DNA of 64,000 nucleotides from Pseudoduganella namucuonensis (GCF_900116645.1 NZ_FPBO01000044.1:1-64000), one strand, 5' to 3'. Counted from the first letter of the stretch, positions 1 to 9,798 are shown. Made by a program: numbers and translations. The notes: generated by a model not told the origin, from the sequence alone.

Positions 1-221
1 CGCTGCGCAAGCAGGTCCCGCATGCTGTGTGCAACGCTGGCGCGACGGCGCTGGTCATCGAACACGCGCGCGATCGACTTGGTCAAGCCAATGCGTTGGT
101 CGACCTGCCGCAGCAGCAGCACGCCACCATCACTGACGATATCGCCGCCATCGAATGCCGCCTCAATCACGCGGCGTCCGACCCTCCCCAAATCCACTGG
201 TTCAACGGTACAATTTGGCAT
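1..221 (-). CDS. IS1380-family transposase, N-terminal part
   Basis: The reverse strand from an ATG at 221 reads about 73 codons without a stop before leaving the window. The product starts MPNCTVEPVDLGRVGRRVIE and continues with FDGGDIVSDGGVLLLRQVD, then QRIGLTKSIARVFDDQR. This is the conserved N-terminal pattern of IS1380-group DDE transposases (a short leader, FDGG.I.SDGG, LLLR..D...GLT, D.R). The catalytic DDE core is outside the window, so intactness cannot be judged. The protein would cut and rejoin DNA at the element ends to move the IS. Family assignment rests on pattern recognition of this N-terminus. Confidence 0.8.
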   Translation of the reverse strand, partial: MPNCTVEPVDLGRVGRRVIEAAFDGGDIVSDGGVLLLRQVDQRIGLTKSIARVFDDQRRRASVAHSMRDLLAQ

Positions 222-287
222 CGGCGGTCCTCGGTTGTTGTTAGGCGTGAGAACCAATAACAACGCGCTTCATGGCGTGGCCGCCGA

Positions 288-318
288 CCTCTTCTCATGA
301 AATATCCGGGCTAGGCGG
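288..318. repeat. Probable terminal inverted repeat of the IS1380-family element
   Basis: The stretch just upstream of the transposase start contains TTCTCATGAAATATCCGGGC, which resembles the ends of IS1380-group elements (CATGAA-AT-rich-CGGGC). The TAG that stops the GGDEF-EAL gene (311-313) lies at its outer edge. The partner repeat is outside the window, so this is a candidate only. Confidence 0.4.
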
Positions 319-3300
319 CGGCGGGCGGCCCCAGCAGGAAGCCCTGGAAGGCGTCGCAGCCGTTCTCCTGCAGGAGCTGGCGCTGCTCCTCGGTTTCGAC
401 GCCCTCGGCGATGATGGCCAGACCCAGGCTGTGCCCCAGCGCGATGATGGTGCGGGCGATGGCGGCGTCGTTGGCGTCGGTGGTGATGTCGCGCACGAAG
501 GAGCGGTCGATCTTGAGCTGGTCCAGCGGCAGTCGCTTGAGGTAGGCCAGCGACGAGTAGCCGGTGCCGAAATCGTCGAGCGAGAAGCCGACGCCGGCGC
601 GCTTGAGCGCGGCCATCGTGGCCACGGTGGACTCGACGTCGCTGATCAGCAGGCTCTCCGTCAGCTCCAGTTTCAGCCGGGCCGGATTGGCGCCGGTGCG
701 CGCCAGCACGTCCAACACCTCCTCGACGAAGCCGGCTTGGCGGAACTGGCGGATGCTGACGTTGGCCGCCAGCGTCAGTTCGCGGGTCTCGGCGCGCCGC
801 GCCCAGCGGGCCAGGTGCGCGCAGGCGCGCTCCAGCATCCAGCCGCCCAGCGGGACGATCAGGCCGGTCTCCTCGGCCAGCGCGATGAACTCGCCGGGGC
901 AGATCAGGCCGCGGGCCGGATGGCGCCAGCGCACCAGCGCCTCGGCGCCGATCAGCTTCAGGTGGGTGTCGAACTGCGGCTGGTGGTAGACCACGAACTC
1001 GCCGCGCAGCAGGCCGTTGCGCAGGTCCGCCTCCAGCGCCACCCGGCTCGACACGGCGGCCTGCATGCGCGGGTCGAAGAAGCGCATGGTGTTGCGCCCG
1101 GCCGCCTTGGCCTGGTACATGGCCAGGTCGGCCCAGCGCAGCAACTCGTCGATGGAGCCGGCGCGGCCGTCGAACAGGGCGATGCCGATGCTGGGCGTGG
1201 CGCGGTGCTCGGTGATCCCCAGCGCGAACACCTCGACGAAGGCGGCCAGGATCTTGTCGGCCAGCAGCCGCGCCGCCGAGCTGGCCTCGCCGGCCGCCGG
1301 CGGCAGGTTTTCCATCAGGATCACGAACTCGTCGCCGCCGAGGCGGGCCACGGTGTCGCTGGTGCGCACGCAGTGCCGCAGGCGCCCGGCCACCTGGCGC
1401 AGCAGCACGTCGCCCTGGTCGTGGCCGAGGGTGTCGTTCAGGCTCTTGAAGTTGTCGAGGTCGATGAACAGCAGGGCGCCGGCGCCGCGCGCGCGGCCGC
1501 AGGCGGCGAAGGCGTGGCCCAGCCGGTCCAGCAGCAGCGCGCGGTTCGGCAGCCCGGTCAGGGAATCGTAGAAGGCCAGCCTGCGGATCTGGCGCTCGTC
1601 GGCCTTGCGCCGCGAGATGTCGGTGTTGATCTCCAGCACCGACTTCGGCGCGCCGTCGCTGTCGCGCACCAGCGACCAGCGACCCTCGACCACCAGCGCG
1701 CCGCCGTCCTTGCGGCGCTGTTCCAGCTCGCCGCTGCACTCGCCGCGGCGCATCAGGTCGTCGTGCATGCCGGGCAGGTCGCCGCCGCTGCTCTGCACCA
1801 GCTCCGGCAGCGAGCGGCCGATGGCCTCCTCGGCCGCCCAGCCGTAGAGCCGCTCGGCGCCCTTGTTCCAGAACAGGATGGTGGAATCGAGGCCGCGCGC
1901 GATGATCGCGTCCTGCGCCTTGTCCAGCAGCGCGGCCTGGTCCAGGATGCGCGCGTCGGCGATCTCGCGCTCCAGCTCGAAGGCCACGCGCGCGGCGAAG
2001 ATGCGCATGGTCGAGAGGATCACGTCGTGCGTTTGCAGCGGCTCGGCGAACAGCGCGCACAGGAAACCGAGCCGCTGGCCGGACGAGTCGATCAGGGCCT
2101 GGCCGGCGTAGGCGCTGGGCGCCAGGCCGCCCAGCGGGCTGGCCGGCGGGAAGCTGGCGCGCAGCCGGTCCGTGACCACCCAGTGGTCGGCGCCGGCCAG
2201 GTTCTCGCACGGGCTGCCGGCCACGCGGTAGTCGAAATTGTCGACCAGCCGGCCGTCCACCATGGCCACCAGCGTGCGCGCGGTGGGCGGCTCGCCGGGC
2301 AGCAGGCGGGCGACGAAGCTGGCCCGCGCGCCCACCGCCTCGCCCAGGTTGCCCAGCAGGCTTTCGAAGAAGGCGGTGCCGGAGCGGGCGCACACCCCGG
2401 CCGCGACCTTGACCACGGCGCGCCGCAGGCGGTCGCGCTCGCTCTCGGCGCGCAGGTTGGCGATGCCGATCGCCAGGTCGTCCACCAGTTCGCGCAGCAG
2501 GCACACCTCCTCCGGCGACACCTCGCGCTCGCGCGCCGACATCAGGGCCACCAGGCCGAAGTTGTGGTCCTTGTCGCGCAGGGGCAGGGCCACCAGGGTC
2601 TGGAAGCCGGCCCGCCGCAGCGCGGGCGCGGCCTCGCCCAGCGCGGCCGGGAAGTCCGCGCAGACCACCGGTTGGCCGCTCAGCACGGCCTGGCCGCAGG
2701 GCTCGCCGCTGGCGCCGAACAGCGACCAGGTCAACGGCAGCTCCGCCAGCAGCGCGCCGCGCTCGTCGTCGGGGTACCAGGCCACCGGCTTGATGCTGCG
2801 CGCCGCGTCGTCGTTGGCCTGGCTGACCCACGCCATGTCGTAGCCGCCCAGCTCCACCGCCAGCCGGCACACGCGCGCCACCAGCTGTGGCTCGTCGGCC
2901 GCGCGGGTGACCTCCTCGTTGCAGCGGCTCAGCATTTGCAGGGCGCGGTTGCTGCGCGCCAGCTCCACCGTGGTGACCTTGCGCTCGTGGATGTCCACCG
3001 TCGAACCGACCACGCGCAGCGGCCGGCCCGACGGCGCCCAGATGCCCTGCGCGGTGGTTTCCAGCCAGCGGTAGCCGCGCGCCCGGGTGCGCAGGCGGAA
3101 CTCCAGGCGCACCGGCTCCTGCCGCCGCCGCCGAAGGTGGCGGGCCAGCGCGAAACGCGTGGCCGCGCGGTCGTCGGGGTGCAGCACGGCCAGCAGGCTG
3201 TCGGTGCAGTCCGGGAACTCGGCGGCGGAATAGCCCAGCATGGCGCGGAAGCGCTCGCCGTACTCGATGCGCGTGCCCGGCAGCTGCCAGTCCCACAGCG

Positions 3301-3844
3301 AGGCCCGCGCCGCGTGCATGTAGCGCTCCCCGGAGGCCCGCAGCGCCTCCAGCAGCGCGGCGTGGCGGCGCAGCTCCAGCCGCGCCATGACCTGCTCGGC
3401 CAGCACCTCCAGCAGGCCCAGTTGGCCCGGCGTGATGGCGCGCGGGCGGGTGTCGAACACGGCGAGCGCGCCCAGCACGTGGTGGCGCGCCGTGGTCAGC
3501 GGCACGCCGGCGTAGAACACCAGGTGGGGCGGGCCGGTGACCAGCGGGTTGCGCTCGAAGCGCGGATCGCGGCGGGCGTCGCCGACCACCAGCGGCTCGC
3601 CCGCCTCGACGGTGCGGGCGCAGAAGGAGATGGAGCGGCAGGTCTGCCGGAAGTCCAGGCCGATGGCGCACTTGTACCACTGGCGGTCCGCGTCCACCAT
3701 CGTCACGACGGCGATCGGCATGCCGCACTGCCGCGCCGCCAGGCCGGCCAGCCGGCCCAGGCCGGCGTCGGCGGGCGTGTCGAGGATGTTGAACGAGTAG
3801 AGCTCGGCCAGGCGGGCCTGCTCGTTCCTGTCTAGCGGCTTCAT
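311..3844 (-). CDS. Multi-sensor diguanylate cyclase/phosphodiesterase (GAF-PAS-GAF-GAF-PAS-GGDEF-EAL)
   Basis: A 1177-residue cytosolic signalling protein predicted to make and/or break cyclic-di-GMP. Rough order: GAF at 20-160, PAS at 170-290, one or two GAF-like domains at 300-620, PAS at 635-750, GGDEF at 755-925, EAL at 935-1177. The GGDEF motif is intact (ARLGGDEF near residue 833). The EAL motif is intact near 967 (AEALVRW), with AANVS, ELTES, DDFGTG, LKIDRSF and AEGVET, so both activities look possible. No membrane segment is evident. The start is placed at MKPLDRNEQA (3844), which opens the GAF domain; a longer frame runs upstream to 3952 but looks non-coding. The protein stops at GFLLGPPAAA, about ten residues earlier than usual for EAL domains, at the IS1380 end. 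This suggests a small C-terminal truncation. Confidence 0.9.
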   Translation of the reverse strand: MKPLDRNEQARLAELYSFNILDTPADAGLGRLAGLAARQCGMPIAVVTMVDADRQWYKCAIGLDFRQTCRSISFCARTVEAGEPLVVGDARRDPRFERNPLVTGPPHLVFYAGVPLTTARHHVLGALAVFDTRPRAITPGQLGLLEVLAEQVMARLELRRHAALLEALRASGERYMHAARASLWDWQLPGTRIEYGERFRAMLGYSAAEFPDCTDSLLAVLHPDDRAATRFALARHLRRRRQEPVRLEFRLRTRARGYRWLETTAQGIWAPSGRPLRVVGSTVDIHERKVTTVELARSNRALQMLSRCNEEVTRAADEPQLVARVCRLAVELGGYDMAWVSQANDDAARSIKPVAWYPDDERGALLAELPLTWSLFGASGEPCGQAVLSGQPVVCADFPAALGEAAPALRRAGFQTLVALPLRDKDHNFGLVALMSAREREVSPEEVCLLRELVDDLAIGIANLRAESERDRLRRAVVKVAAGVCARSGTAFFESLLGNLGEAVGARASFVARLLPGEPPTARTLVAMVDGRLVDNFDYRVAGSPCENLAGADHWVVTDRLRASFPPASPLGGLAPSAYAGQALIDSSGQRLGFLCALFAEPLQTHDVILSTMRIFAARVAFELEREIADARILDQAALLDKAQDAIIARGLDSTILFWNKGAERLYGWAAEEAIGRSLPELVQSSGGDLPGMHDDLMRRGECSGELEQRRKDGGALVVEGRWSLVRDSDGAPKSVLEINTDISRRKADERQIRRLAFYDSLTGLPNRALLLDRLGHAFAACGRARGAGALLFIDLDNFKSLNDTLGHDQGDVLLRQVAGRLRHCVRTSDTVARLGGDEFVILMENLPPAAGEASSAARLLADKILAAFVEVFALGITEHRATPSIGIALFDGRAGSIDELLRWADLAMYQAKAAGRNTMRFFDPRMQAAVSSRVALEADLRNGLLRGEFVVYHQPQFDTHLKLIGAEALVRWRHPARGLICPGEFIALAEETGLIVPLGGWMLERACAHLARWARRAETRELTLAANVSIRQFRQAGFVEEVLDVLARTGANPARLKLELTESLLISDVESTVATMAALKRAGVGFSLDDFGTGYSSLAYLKRLPLDQLKIDRSFVRDITTDANDAAIARTIIALGHSLGLAIIAEGVETEEQRQLLQENGCDAFQGFLLGPPAAA

Positions 3845-3965
3845 CTGCGGGTCACCGGATAGGCGTTCTTGCTTATGCCGATGGTAGCCGAACGACGGAG
3901 AAAATGCATCCGTCCGGCGTGCGGGGCGCGGGCCCCGGCGGCGCTGGCGCATAAATAACCCAGGG

Positions 3966-6461
3966 TTATTTTTCGGGCGGCGCGCCGTAGTGGTCGGGGG
4001 CGCCGTCGGGCACGACGTCGACGCGGTCCAGCACGAAGCCGGGGTCGAGCGCGTACACCCGCAGCGTGTGCGCGCCGGCGGCCAACCACGGACGGGACAG
4101 GGCGCGCACGGCGCTATTGCCCAGCACGTTGCGCTTCCATTCGTCGCTGCGTCCGTGGGTGCGGTAATCCAGCACCTCGACCGGTCCGCCGTCCACGCTG
4201 ACGCCCAGCCGCAGGCCGTTGGCGGAGGTCAGCGGATGCACCGGCACGGCCACCAGTTTGATCGTCGCCGCGCCCGCTCCCTTGTGCTCGAAGCTGTATT
4301 CCAGCGGAGGGATGGTGGCCGCCACGGCTGACGCGCCTGCCGCGTCCACCGACGGCAGCGACAACAGGCTGCGCAGGCTGCCGCCCTTGCTGCCCAGCCC
4401 GGGCACCACCTCCCATTGCGGGTTCGGGCGGGCCGACGCCGCCGCGAACGACACGGCGCGCGCCTTGTTCGCCGGCAGCGCCAGCGGCCTGGCAGGCGCG
4501 GGATAGCCGGGGTACACCGGTTCGAGGAACACCGGCAGGCGGCGCGGCGCCAGGTCCATCATGTGGCGCCATTTGCCGCCGGCCAGCGCGTTGTAGCGCG
4601 CCGTGTCGGCCACCAGCGCCGCGTGCGCGGCCCTGGCCTGGTCGACCTGCTCCCGCGCCCCCGCCTGTCCCTGGCGCGCCAGCACCGCCGCCAGTTCCAG
4701 CTTGAGGATGCGCGCGTTCAGGCTGGCGGCGGCCCGCACCGGGTACAGCACCAGCTCGAAATAGGCGTCCCGCCGTTCCGGCGGCAGCGCGGCGGCGATC
4801 TCCTCGGCCTTGCCGGCCATGGCCTCGTAGCGGGCCAGGCGGCGGCGCGCCTCGTCGCCGCCGGATCGCACATAGGCGTTGGCGCCGTTCGGCGTGGTGG
4901 GCTCGGTCTGGCCGAATCCCATGAATTCGGGGCGGCGCTCCCAGGCCAGGTCGTAGAATTCCCGCATCAGCGCGGCGATGGGCGCGGCCCGCGCGGCGCC
5001 GAACTGCTTGGCGTACCAGGCGCGCATGTGCTGTTCCGGCGTTTGCGCGGACAGGCTTTGGTCGAAGGCCAGGTCGAGGAAGTACTGGGTCAGGTATTCG
5101 AGCGGCTTGATATCGCCCACGTTGGCGATCCACATGGCGCGCGCGCCGGTCTGGTAGGCGCGGTCCAACTGCTCGCGCACCAGCGCGGGGTGGGTGGTGC
5201 CCAGCCACAGGTAGTCGTGCGGCCGGCCCCAGTAGGAGAGGTGGTAATAGACGCCGGCGCCGCCGGGGCGGGCGTTCTCCGCCGGCGTGTTGAGCTGCTG
5301 GATGTAGCCGTAGTTGTCGTCGGGCCAGACCAGCGTGACGTCGCCGGGCACCTTCAGGCCGGCCTTGTACACGTCCAGCACCTCCTTGTAGAGGGTGAGG
5401 GCCTGCGGCACTTCCTCCACCTTGCGGCCCTTGGACCTGGCCAGCATGGCGCGCTGCAGGTCGATCACCTCGGCCACGGCGTCGCGCGCCCGCTCGGGCG
5501 TGTCCGCGCCCTCCATCGGCGAGTCGTGGACGCCGCGCAGGCCCAGGCTGTAGATGTTGTCGAAGTCCTTCACCTGGTCCACGCGCGCCTGCCAGTAGCG
5601 CAGCATGTTGCCGCGGTTGGTGAAGAAGTTGAAGGCGCCGTCCTCCTTCCGCCATTCGCGCACGTTGTTGCGCATCATGGGCTCGGCGTGCGAGGTGCCG
5701 ACCACGATGCCGTAGTCGCGCGCCATCTCGGCGTTGCCGGCGATCTGGTAGAACGGCTTGGTCGAGTCGTGCATGGCCGGCCAGACGGTGTTGGCCTTCA
5801 GGCGCCACAGCAGTTCATAGATGCGCGCGTAGGTGGCGGGGCCGATGTCCTTGCTGGCCGTGTCGTAGGTCTTGGCGGCCCAGGGCTGCAGGCCCCAGTC
5901 CTCGTCGTTGAGGAACACGCCCCGGTAGCGCACGGACGGCGCGGACGACAGCACCGGCGTGTCGGCGATGGCCACGGCGGCGGCCCGGCGGGGCGCCACG
6001 TCGGCCCACCATTCCCAGGCGGAGACGCCGATCTCGCGCGTCAGGTCCACCACGCCGTACACGGCGCCGCGCGGGTCGGAGCCGGCGATCAGCACGTAAG
6101 TGCGGCCGGGCGCGCGGGACGGGACCACCACGCGCTTGTAGCGTTCCCATTCGCCGCGCAGTTCGTCCAGCTTCACGCCGGCTTCGTCGGCGACGGCGCG
6201 CGCCAGCGCCGAATCGTGGCGGGCGATGACGACACAGGTCGCGCCGCAATCGGCCAAGCGGGTGCCCAGCGTTGGCGCCTGGCCGCCGAGGGCTTGCAGG
6301 TCGCGCCCCAGCATGCGGGCGGCCAGCGCCAGGGTGGGGTGGTCCTCGTGGACCAGCGTGGCGAGCTGTTTGCCATCGTAGAGCGTGGCCGCGCCGGCGC
6401 AGAGGGGCAGGGTCAGCGCCAGGGCGGCGGCCAGGCGGGCCGGGATGGTGATTGGTGTCAT
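3966..6461 (-). CDS. Glycoside hydrolase family 115 protein (alpha-glucuronidase type)
   Basis: An 831-residue secreted enzyme with an N-terminal signal peptide (ITIPARLAAALALTLPLCAG, then AA). GH115 enzymes remove (4-O-methyl)glucuronic acid from xylan side chains. Family hallmarks are visible: YRGVFLNDEDW near residue 178, a WPAMH segment, GTSHAEPMMRNN near 258, and the acidic loop WPDDNYGYIQQL near 385. The length fits the family. A C-terminal beta-sandwich region follows residue 660. It is transcribed divergently from a FucP-like permease, with a 196-bp gap, which suggests hydrolysis of a glucuronoxylan-type polymer followed by sugar uptake. The exact substrate is inferred from the family. 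Confidence 0.88.
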   Translation of the reverse strand: MTPITIPARLAAALALTLPLCAGAATLYDGKQLATLVHEDHPTLALAARMLGRDLQALGGQAPTLGTRLADCGATCVVIARHDSALARAVADEAGVKLDELRGEWERYKRVVVPSRAPGRTYVLIAGSDPRGAVYGVVDLTREIGVSAWEWWADVAPRRAAAVAIADTPVLSSAPSVRYRGVFLNDEDWGLQPWAAKTYDTASKDIGPATYARIYELLWRLKANTVWPAMHDSTKPFYQIAGNAEMARDYGIVVGTSHAEPMMRNNVREWRKEDGAFNFFTNRGNMLRYWQARVDQVKDFDNIYSLGLRGVHDSPMEGADTPERARDAVAEVIDLQRAMLARSKGRKVEEVPQALTLYKEVLDVYKAGLKVPGDVTLVWPDDNYGYIQQLNTPAENARPGGAGVYYHLSYWGRPHDYLWLGTTHPALVREQLDRAYQTGARAMWIANVGDIKPLEYLTQYFLDLAFDQSLSAQTPEQHMRAWYAKQFGAARAAPIAALMREFYDLAWERRPEFMGFGQTEPTTPNGANAYVRSGGDEARRRLARYEAMAGKAEEIAAALPPERRDAYFELVLYPVRAAASLNARILKLELAAVLARQGQAGAREQVDQARAAHAALVADTARYNALAGGKWRHMMDLAPRRLPVFLEPVYPGYPAPARPLALPANKARAVSFAAASARPNPQWEVVPGLGSKGGSLRSLLSLPSVDAAGASAVAATIPPLEYSFEHKGAGAATIKLVAVPVHPLTSANGLRLGVSVDGGPVEVLDYRTHGRSDEWKRNVLGNSAVRALSRPWLAAGAHTLRVYALDPGFVLDRVDVVPDGAPDHYGAPPEK

Positions 6462-6657
6462 GGGGGCGTCGATGCGGTGATGGTGACGGAATGGTAGCGT
6501 GGAAGCCGCTATTAAAGCACTAATATTTCAGTCGGGAGGTATGCTTTTTTTGCCTTGGGCCATATCGAAAAGCGTATCGCGGCGGGTTTTTTTGTGATTG
6601 GTCAGCGGCTTGGCGATGCGTTACGGTATTGGCAAGCACCCTCACCAAGGATCCCCC

Positions 6658-7968
6658 ATGGCCCCGCCGCTTTCCACCGCCAGCGCCCCGCTGGCCGCGA
6701 CCCCGTTCGCGAGCACCAGCCACCGTTCGATCATGTCCCTGCTGGCCAGCTTGTTCTTCACCTGGGGCTTCATCACCGTCATCAACAACACGCTGCTGCC
6801 CCACCTGCGCAGCGTGTTCGACCTGAACTACACGCAGACGACGCTGATCGAATCGGTGTGGTTCATCGCCTATTTCGTCGCCTCCATCCCGTCGGCGCGG
6901 CTGATCGAGAGGGTCGGCTACAAGAAGTCGCTGGTGACGGGGCTGTGCGTGATGGCGGCGGGCTCGCTGATGATGATACCGGCGGCCCGCCTGCCTTCCT
7001 ACATCGTCACCCTGTGCGCGCTGTTCGTGATCGCCTGCGGCATCACGCTGCTGCAGGTGGCGGCCAACCCCTACGTGGCGGTGGTGGGTTCGCCGCAGAC
7101 GGCGTCCTCGCGCCTGAACCTGGTGCAGGCCTTCAATTCCCTCGGCACCACTTTCGCGCCGCTGTTCGGCGCCTACCTGATCCTGGGCCGCTCCAACGCC
7201 GGCACCGCCGAGGCGGGCCACGTGCTGACCCAGGCCGAGCGCCTGGCGGACGCGCAGGCGGTGCAACTGCCCTACCTGATCGTGGCGGCCGTGCTGGTGG
7301 TGCTGGCGCTGGTGATCGCGCGCTATCCGCTGCCGGAGATGCACGCGGCGAAAAGCGCGGGCGCGGCGCCCGCCGCCGCCGAGGAGCGCGCCACGCATTC
7401 GCTGTGGCGCCACCGCAACCTGGTGTTCGGCGTGCCGGCCATCTTCATCTACCTGATCGCCGAGATCGGCGTGGCCAACCTGTTCATCAACTTCGTGGCC
7501 CTGCCGGACATCGGCAACCTGAGCCACGAGCAGGGCGCGCACTACCTGTTCCTGCTGTGGGGCGGGATGATGGTGGGCCGCTTCGTCGGCAGCGCGCTGA
7601 TGCGCACCATCTCCGCCGAGCGCGTGCTGGCCGGCGCCAGCGTGGGCGCCTGCGCCGTGATGCTGGTGGCGACCTTCGCCAGCGGCCAGCTGGCCATGTG
7701 GGCGCTGATCGCGGTGGGCCTGTTCCACTCCGTGATGTTCCCCACCATCTTCACGCTCGGCATCCGCGGCCTGGGCCCGCTGACGGAGAAGGGCGCCGGA
7801 CTGCTGATCATGGCCATCGCCGGCGGCGCGCTGGTGGTGGTGCAGGGCTGGCTGGCCGACACCTTCGGCCTGCAGGCGTCCTTCCTGCTGACGGCGGCGT
7901 GCGAGCTGTACACGCTGTTCTACGCGCTGTGGGGCGCGCGCGCCACCAACGCCTACGCCGAGGCCTAA
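6658..7968 (+). CDS. FucP-like sugar MFS transporter
   Basis: A 436-residue inner-membrane carrier with about 12 hydrophobic segments, of the L-fucose/glucose-galactose permease branch of the MFS. Typical features are FFTWGFITVINNTLLPHL in the first helix, ANPYVA in helix 4, and a duplicated N-half/C-half layout with a central loop near residue 235. The start at 6658 follows AAGG and avoids an upstream in-frame extension from 6598 that has no ribosome site. It lies opposite the GH115 gene and probably imports a monosaccharide or uronic acid by proton symport. Its stop overlaps by 4 nt the convergent small gene on the other strand. Confidence 0.85.
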   Translation: MAPPLSTASAPLAATPFASTSHRSIMSLLASLFFTWGFITVINNTLLPHLRSVFDLNYTQTTLIESVWFIAYFVASIPSARLIERVGYKKSLVTGLCVMAAGSLMMIPAARLPSYIVTLCALFVIACGITLLQVAANPYVAVVGSPQTASSRLNLVQAFNSLGTTFAPLFGAYLILGRSNAGTAEAGHVLTQAERLADAQAVQLPYLIVAAVLVVLALVIARYPLPEMHAAKSAGAAPAAAEERATHSLWRHRNLVFGVPAIFIYLIAEIGVANLFINFVALPDIGNLSHEQGAHYLFLLWGGMMVGRFVGSALMRTISAERVLAGASVGACAVMLVATFASGQLAMWALIAVGLFHSVMFPTIFTLGIRGLGPLTEKGAGLLIMAIAGGALVVVQGWLADTFGLQASFLLTAACELYTLFYALWGARATNAYAEA

Positions 7969-8210
7969 CGTTCCAGCGGGGGGCGGCCCCCCGTCTCGGT
8001 GTGCTCGGCCTGTAGTGCCGAGCCCTGCCGTCTATCGACCTTGCGATGGAAGCGCGGCGCGGTCAGCACCCGCAACGCCACGCTGCGCTCCACGCCCAGT
8101 ATTTGCATGAACTCGAAAGCCGGACCCACGCCCTCGACGGGCACCAGTTCCAGCGCCGCGTCCACCTTCCTCGCCACCTCGACATTCCGACGCTGATCCG
8201 CGCCTTTCAT
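7965..8210 (-). CDS. Small conserved hypothetical protein (81 aa)
   Basis: I do not assign a function. The 81-residue product begins MKGADQRRNVEVARKVDAAL and includes VGPAFEFMQILGVERSVALR, followed by a basic FHRKVDRR stretch; the last 20 residues look disordered. It resembles small single-domain hypotheticals I associate with Oxalobacteraceae genomes (recollection, not a search). A GGGAAGAGAG ribosome site precedes the ATG at 8210; an in-frame ATG at 8234 is an alternative. No signal peptide or membrane helix is seen. It overlaps the 3' end of the permease gene by 4 nt in convergent orientation. Confidence 0.6.
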   Translation of the reverse strand: MKGADQRRNVEVARKVDAALELVPVEGVGPAFEFMQILGVERSVALRVLTAPRFHRKVDRRQGSALQAEHTETGGRPPLER

Positions 8211-8401
8211 CTTGCTCTCTTCCCTCGGTTCCATTACAACCCTCGATAGGCAAAGGCTCACTGTGACAAAGCCCGGGCGGCGCGTATGTGGTCTATCTCA
8301 CACAAGGACGCATTTTTGCCGTGTCCGCGTGCCTTATCGCGCCGCGTAATCCATTGCGCTCTGCAATAGAAGCGAGCTCGTCCGATCGAGGACTGGCGGG
8401 C

Positions 8402-9721
8402 TCAGCGGCGCTTCAAACCCGCCAGCAGGGCCACCGCGCTCAGCACCAGCAGCGAGCTCAGCAGATAGAGCGCGTATTCCATGCCGCCGGTGGCGGTCTT
8501 GATCTGGCCGATGACCCACGGCGCGGCGATGCCGCTGGTGATGCCGACGCTGCTGATGACGGCGATGCCGCCGGCCCGCGCCGATTGCGGCAGGTGGGCG
8601 GTGGGGATGGCCCAGAAGATGGGCAGCGCCGAGAAGATCAGCGCGGTGGCCAGCGACAGCAGCGCCAGCGCCGCCGGCAGGCCGCCCGGGTTCAGCGCCA
8701 GCATCGACAGCGCGATGGCGCCGCCCGCCACGCAGCAGGCGAAGTATTTGCGGTGTTGCGCGCCGCGGTCCGAGCGGCGCGCGATGACGATGACGGCGAC
8801 GGCGCCCACCGCGTTCGGGATCACCGAATAGAGGCTCACCAGGAGCACGTCGGCCACCCCCAGCTCGCGGATCATGATGGGCATCCAGAAGCTCAGCGTG
8901 AGCGAGGCGCAGGTCAGCGTGAAGTAGATGAAGGCGAACAGGTAGACCAGCGGATTGGCGAGCACGGAGGACAGGCCCCGGCGGCCCGCGCCCGGCGCGG
9001 TCCCGCTTTGCTCATCGGCCAGGTTGGCCGCCAGCCGCGCCTTCTCGGCGCCGCTCAGCCATGAGGCCCGGGCCGGGCGGTCGTCCAGGTAGTAGTGGGC
9101 GACGAGCGCCAGCAGCAGCGCCGGCGAGCCCTCGATGGCGAACATCCACTGCCAGCCGCGCATGCCCAGCACGCCCGCCATGTCGCGCATGATCCATCCG
9201 GACACCAGCCCGCCCAGCACCCCGGCCACGGCCACGCCGGCGAAGAAGAACGACAGCACGGACGCGCGCCGCAGCGCGGGATACCAGTAGGTGAGGTAGA
9301 GCACGATGCCGGGGAAGAAGCCGGCCTCGAACACGCCGAGCAGGAAGCGCAGCGTGTAGAACTGCGTGGGCGTGGACACCCACATCATCGCCACCGAAGC
9401 GGCGCCCCACAGCAGCATGATGCGCACGAAGGTCTTGCGCGCGCCGAAGCGCTCCAGCAGCAGGTTGCTCGGCACCTCGAACAGCACGTAGCCGACGTAG
9501 AACACGGCGGCCCCCAGGCCGTACATGGCGTCGCTGAAGCCCAGGTCCTGCTTCATCTGCAATTGCGCGAAGCCGATGTTGATGCGGTCCAGGAAGGACA
9601 CCACGTAGCAGATGAAGAGGAAGGGGATGATGCGCAGGGAAACCTTGCGGTACAGGGCGTTGTCGGTGCCGGAATCGGCGGTGGCCTGGGCCGGCTGGAC
9701 GCCGGCGAGTGTGGTGTGCAT
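8402..9721 (-). CDS. MFS transporter, anion:cation symporter (ACS) family
   Basis: A 439-residue, 12-helix inner-membrane carrier. The first helix segment FLDRINIGFAQLQMKQDLG is the classic ACS signature shared with carriers for aromatic acids, glucarate and phthalate. FEVPSNLLLERFGAR and RFLLGVFEAGFFPGI are also typical. It sits next to a LysR gene and an MBL/FAD monooxygenase operon, and its promoter shares a 15-bp element with that operon (9799-9813). It therefore probably imports the organic acid used by the operon. The substrate is unknown. Confidence 0.85.
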   Translation of the reverse strand: MHTTLAGVQPAQATADSGTDNALYRKVSLRIIPFLFICYVVSFLDRINIGFAQLQMKQDLGFSDAMYGLGAAVFYVGYVLFEVPSNLLLERFGARKTFVRIMLLWGAASVAMMWVSTPTQFYTLRFLLGVFEAGFFPGIVLYLTYWYPALRRASVLSFFFAGVAVAGVLGGLVSGWIMRDMAGVLGMRGWQWMFAIEGSPALLLALVAHYYLDDRPARASWLSGAEKARLAANLADEQSGTAPGAGRRGLSSVLANPLVYLFAFIYFTLTCASLTLSFWMPIMIRELGVADVLLVSLYSVIPNAVGAVAVIVIARRSDRGAQHRKYFACCVAGGAIALSMLALNPGGLPAALALLSLATALIFSALPIFWAIPTAHLPQSARAGGIAVISSVGITSGIAAPWVIGQIKTATGGMEYALYLLSSLLVLSAVALLAGLKRR

Positions 9722-9798
9722 GATGGTCTCCTTATGCGTTGAGCGGGCCGCGGGCCTTCGGCGTGCCGGTCGGTCAACGCATGGTAGGAGGTGGATGG

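Larger units (their letters stand above)
1..318 (-). mobile_element. IS1380-family insertion sequence, partial (one end)
   Basis: The left edge of the window holds the 5' part of an IS1380-type transposase gene and a likely terminal repeat around 288-318. The rest of the element lies outside the window, so the second inverted repeat and the target duplication cannot be seen. The outer boundary is not fixed; it falls close to 311-318, at the 3' end of the neighbouring GGDEF-EAL gene. Confidence 0.7.

Noticed and set aside
270..6500. Very long open frames antisense or out of frame to the GGDEF-EAL and GH115 genes, some over 600 codons.
   Set aside because: They are strings of Arg, Gly, Ala, Pro and His with no domain pattern, as expected from shifted reading of GC-rich genes. 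The same holds for long antisense frames over most other genes.
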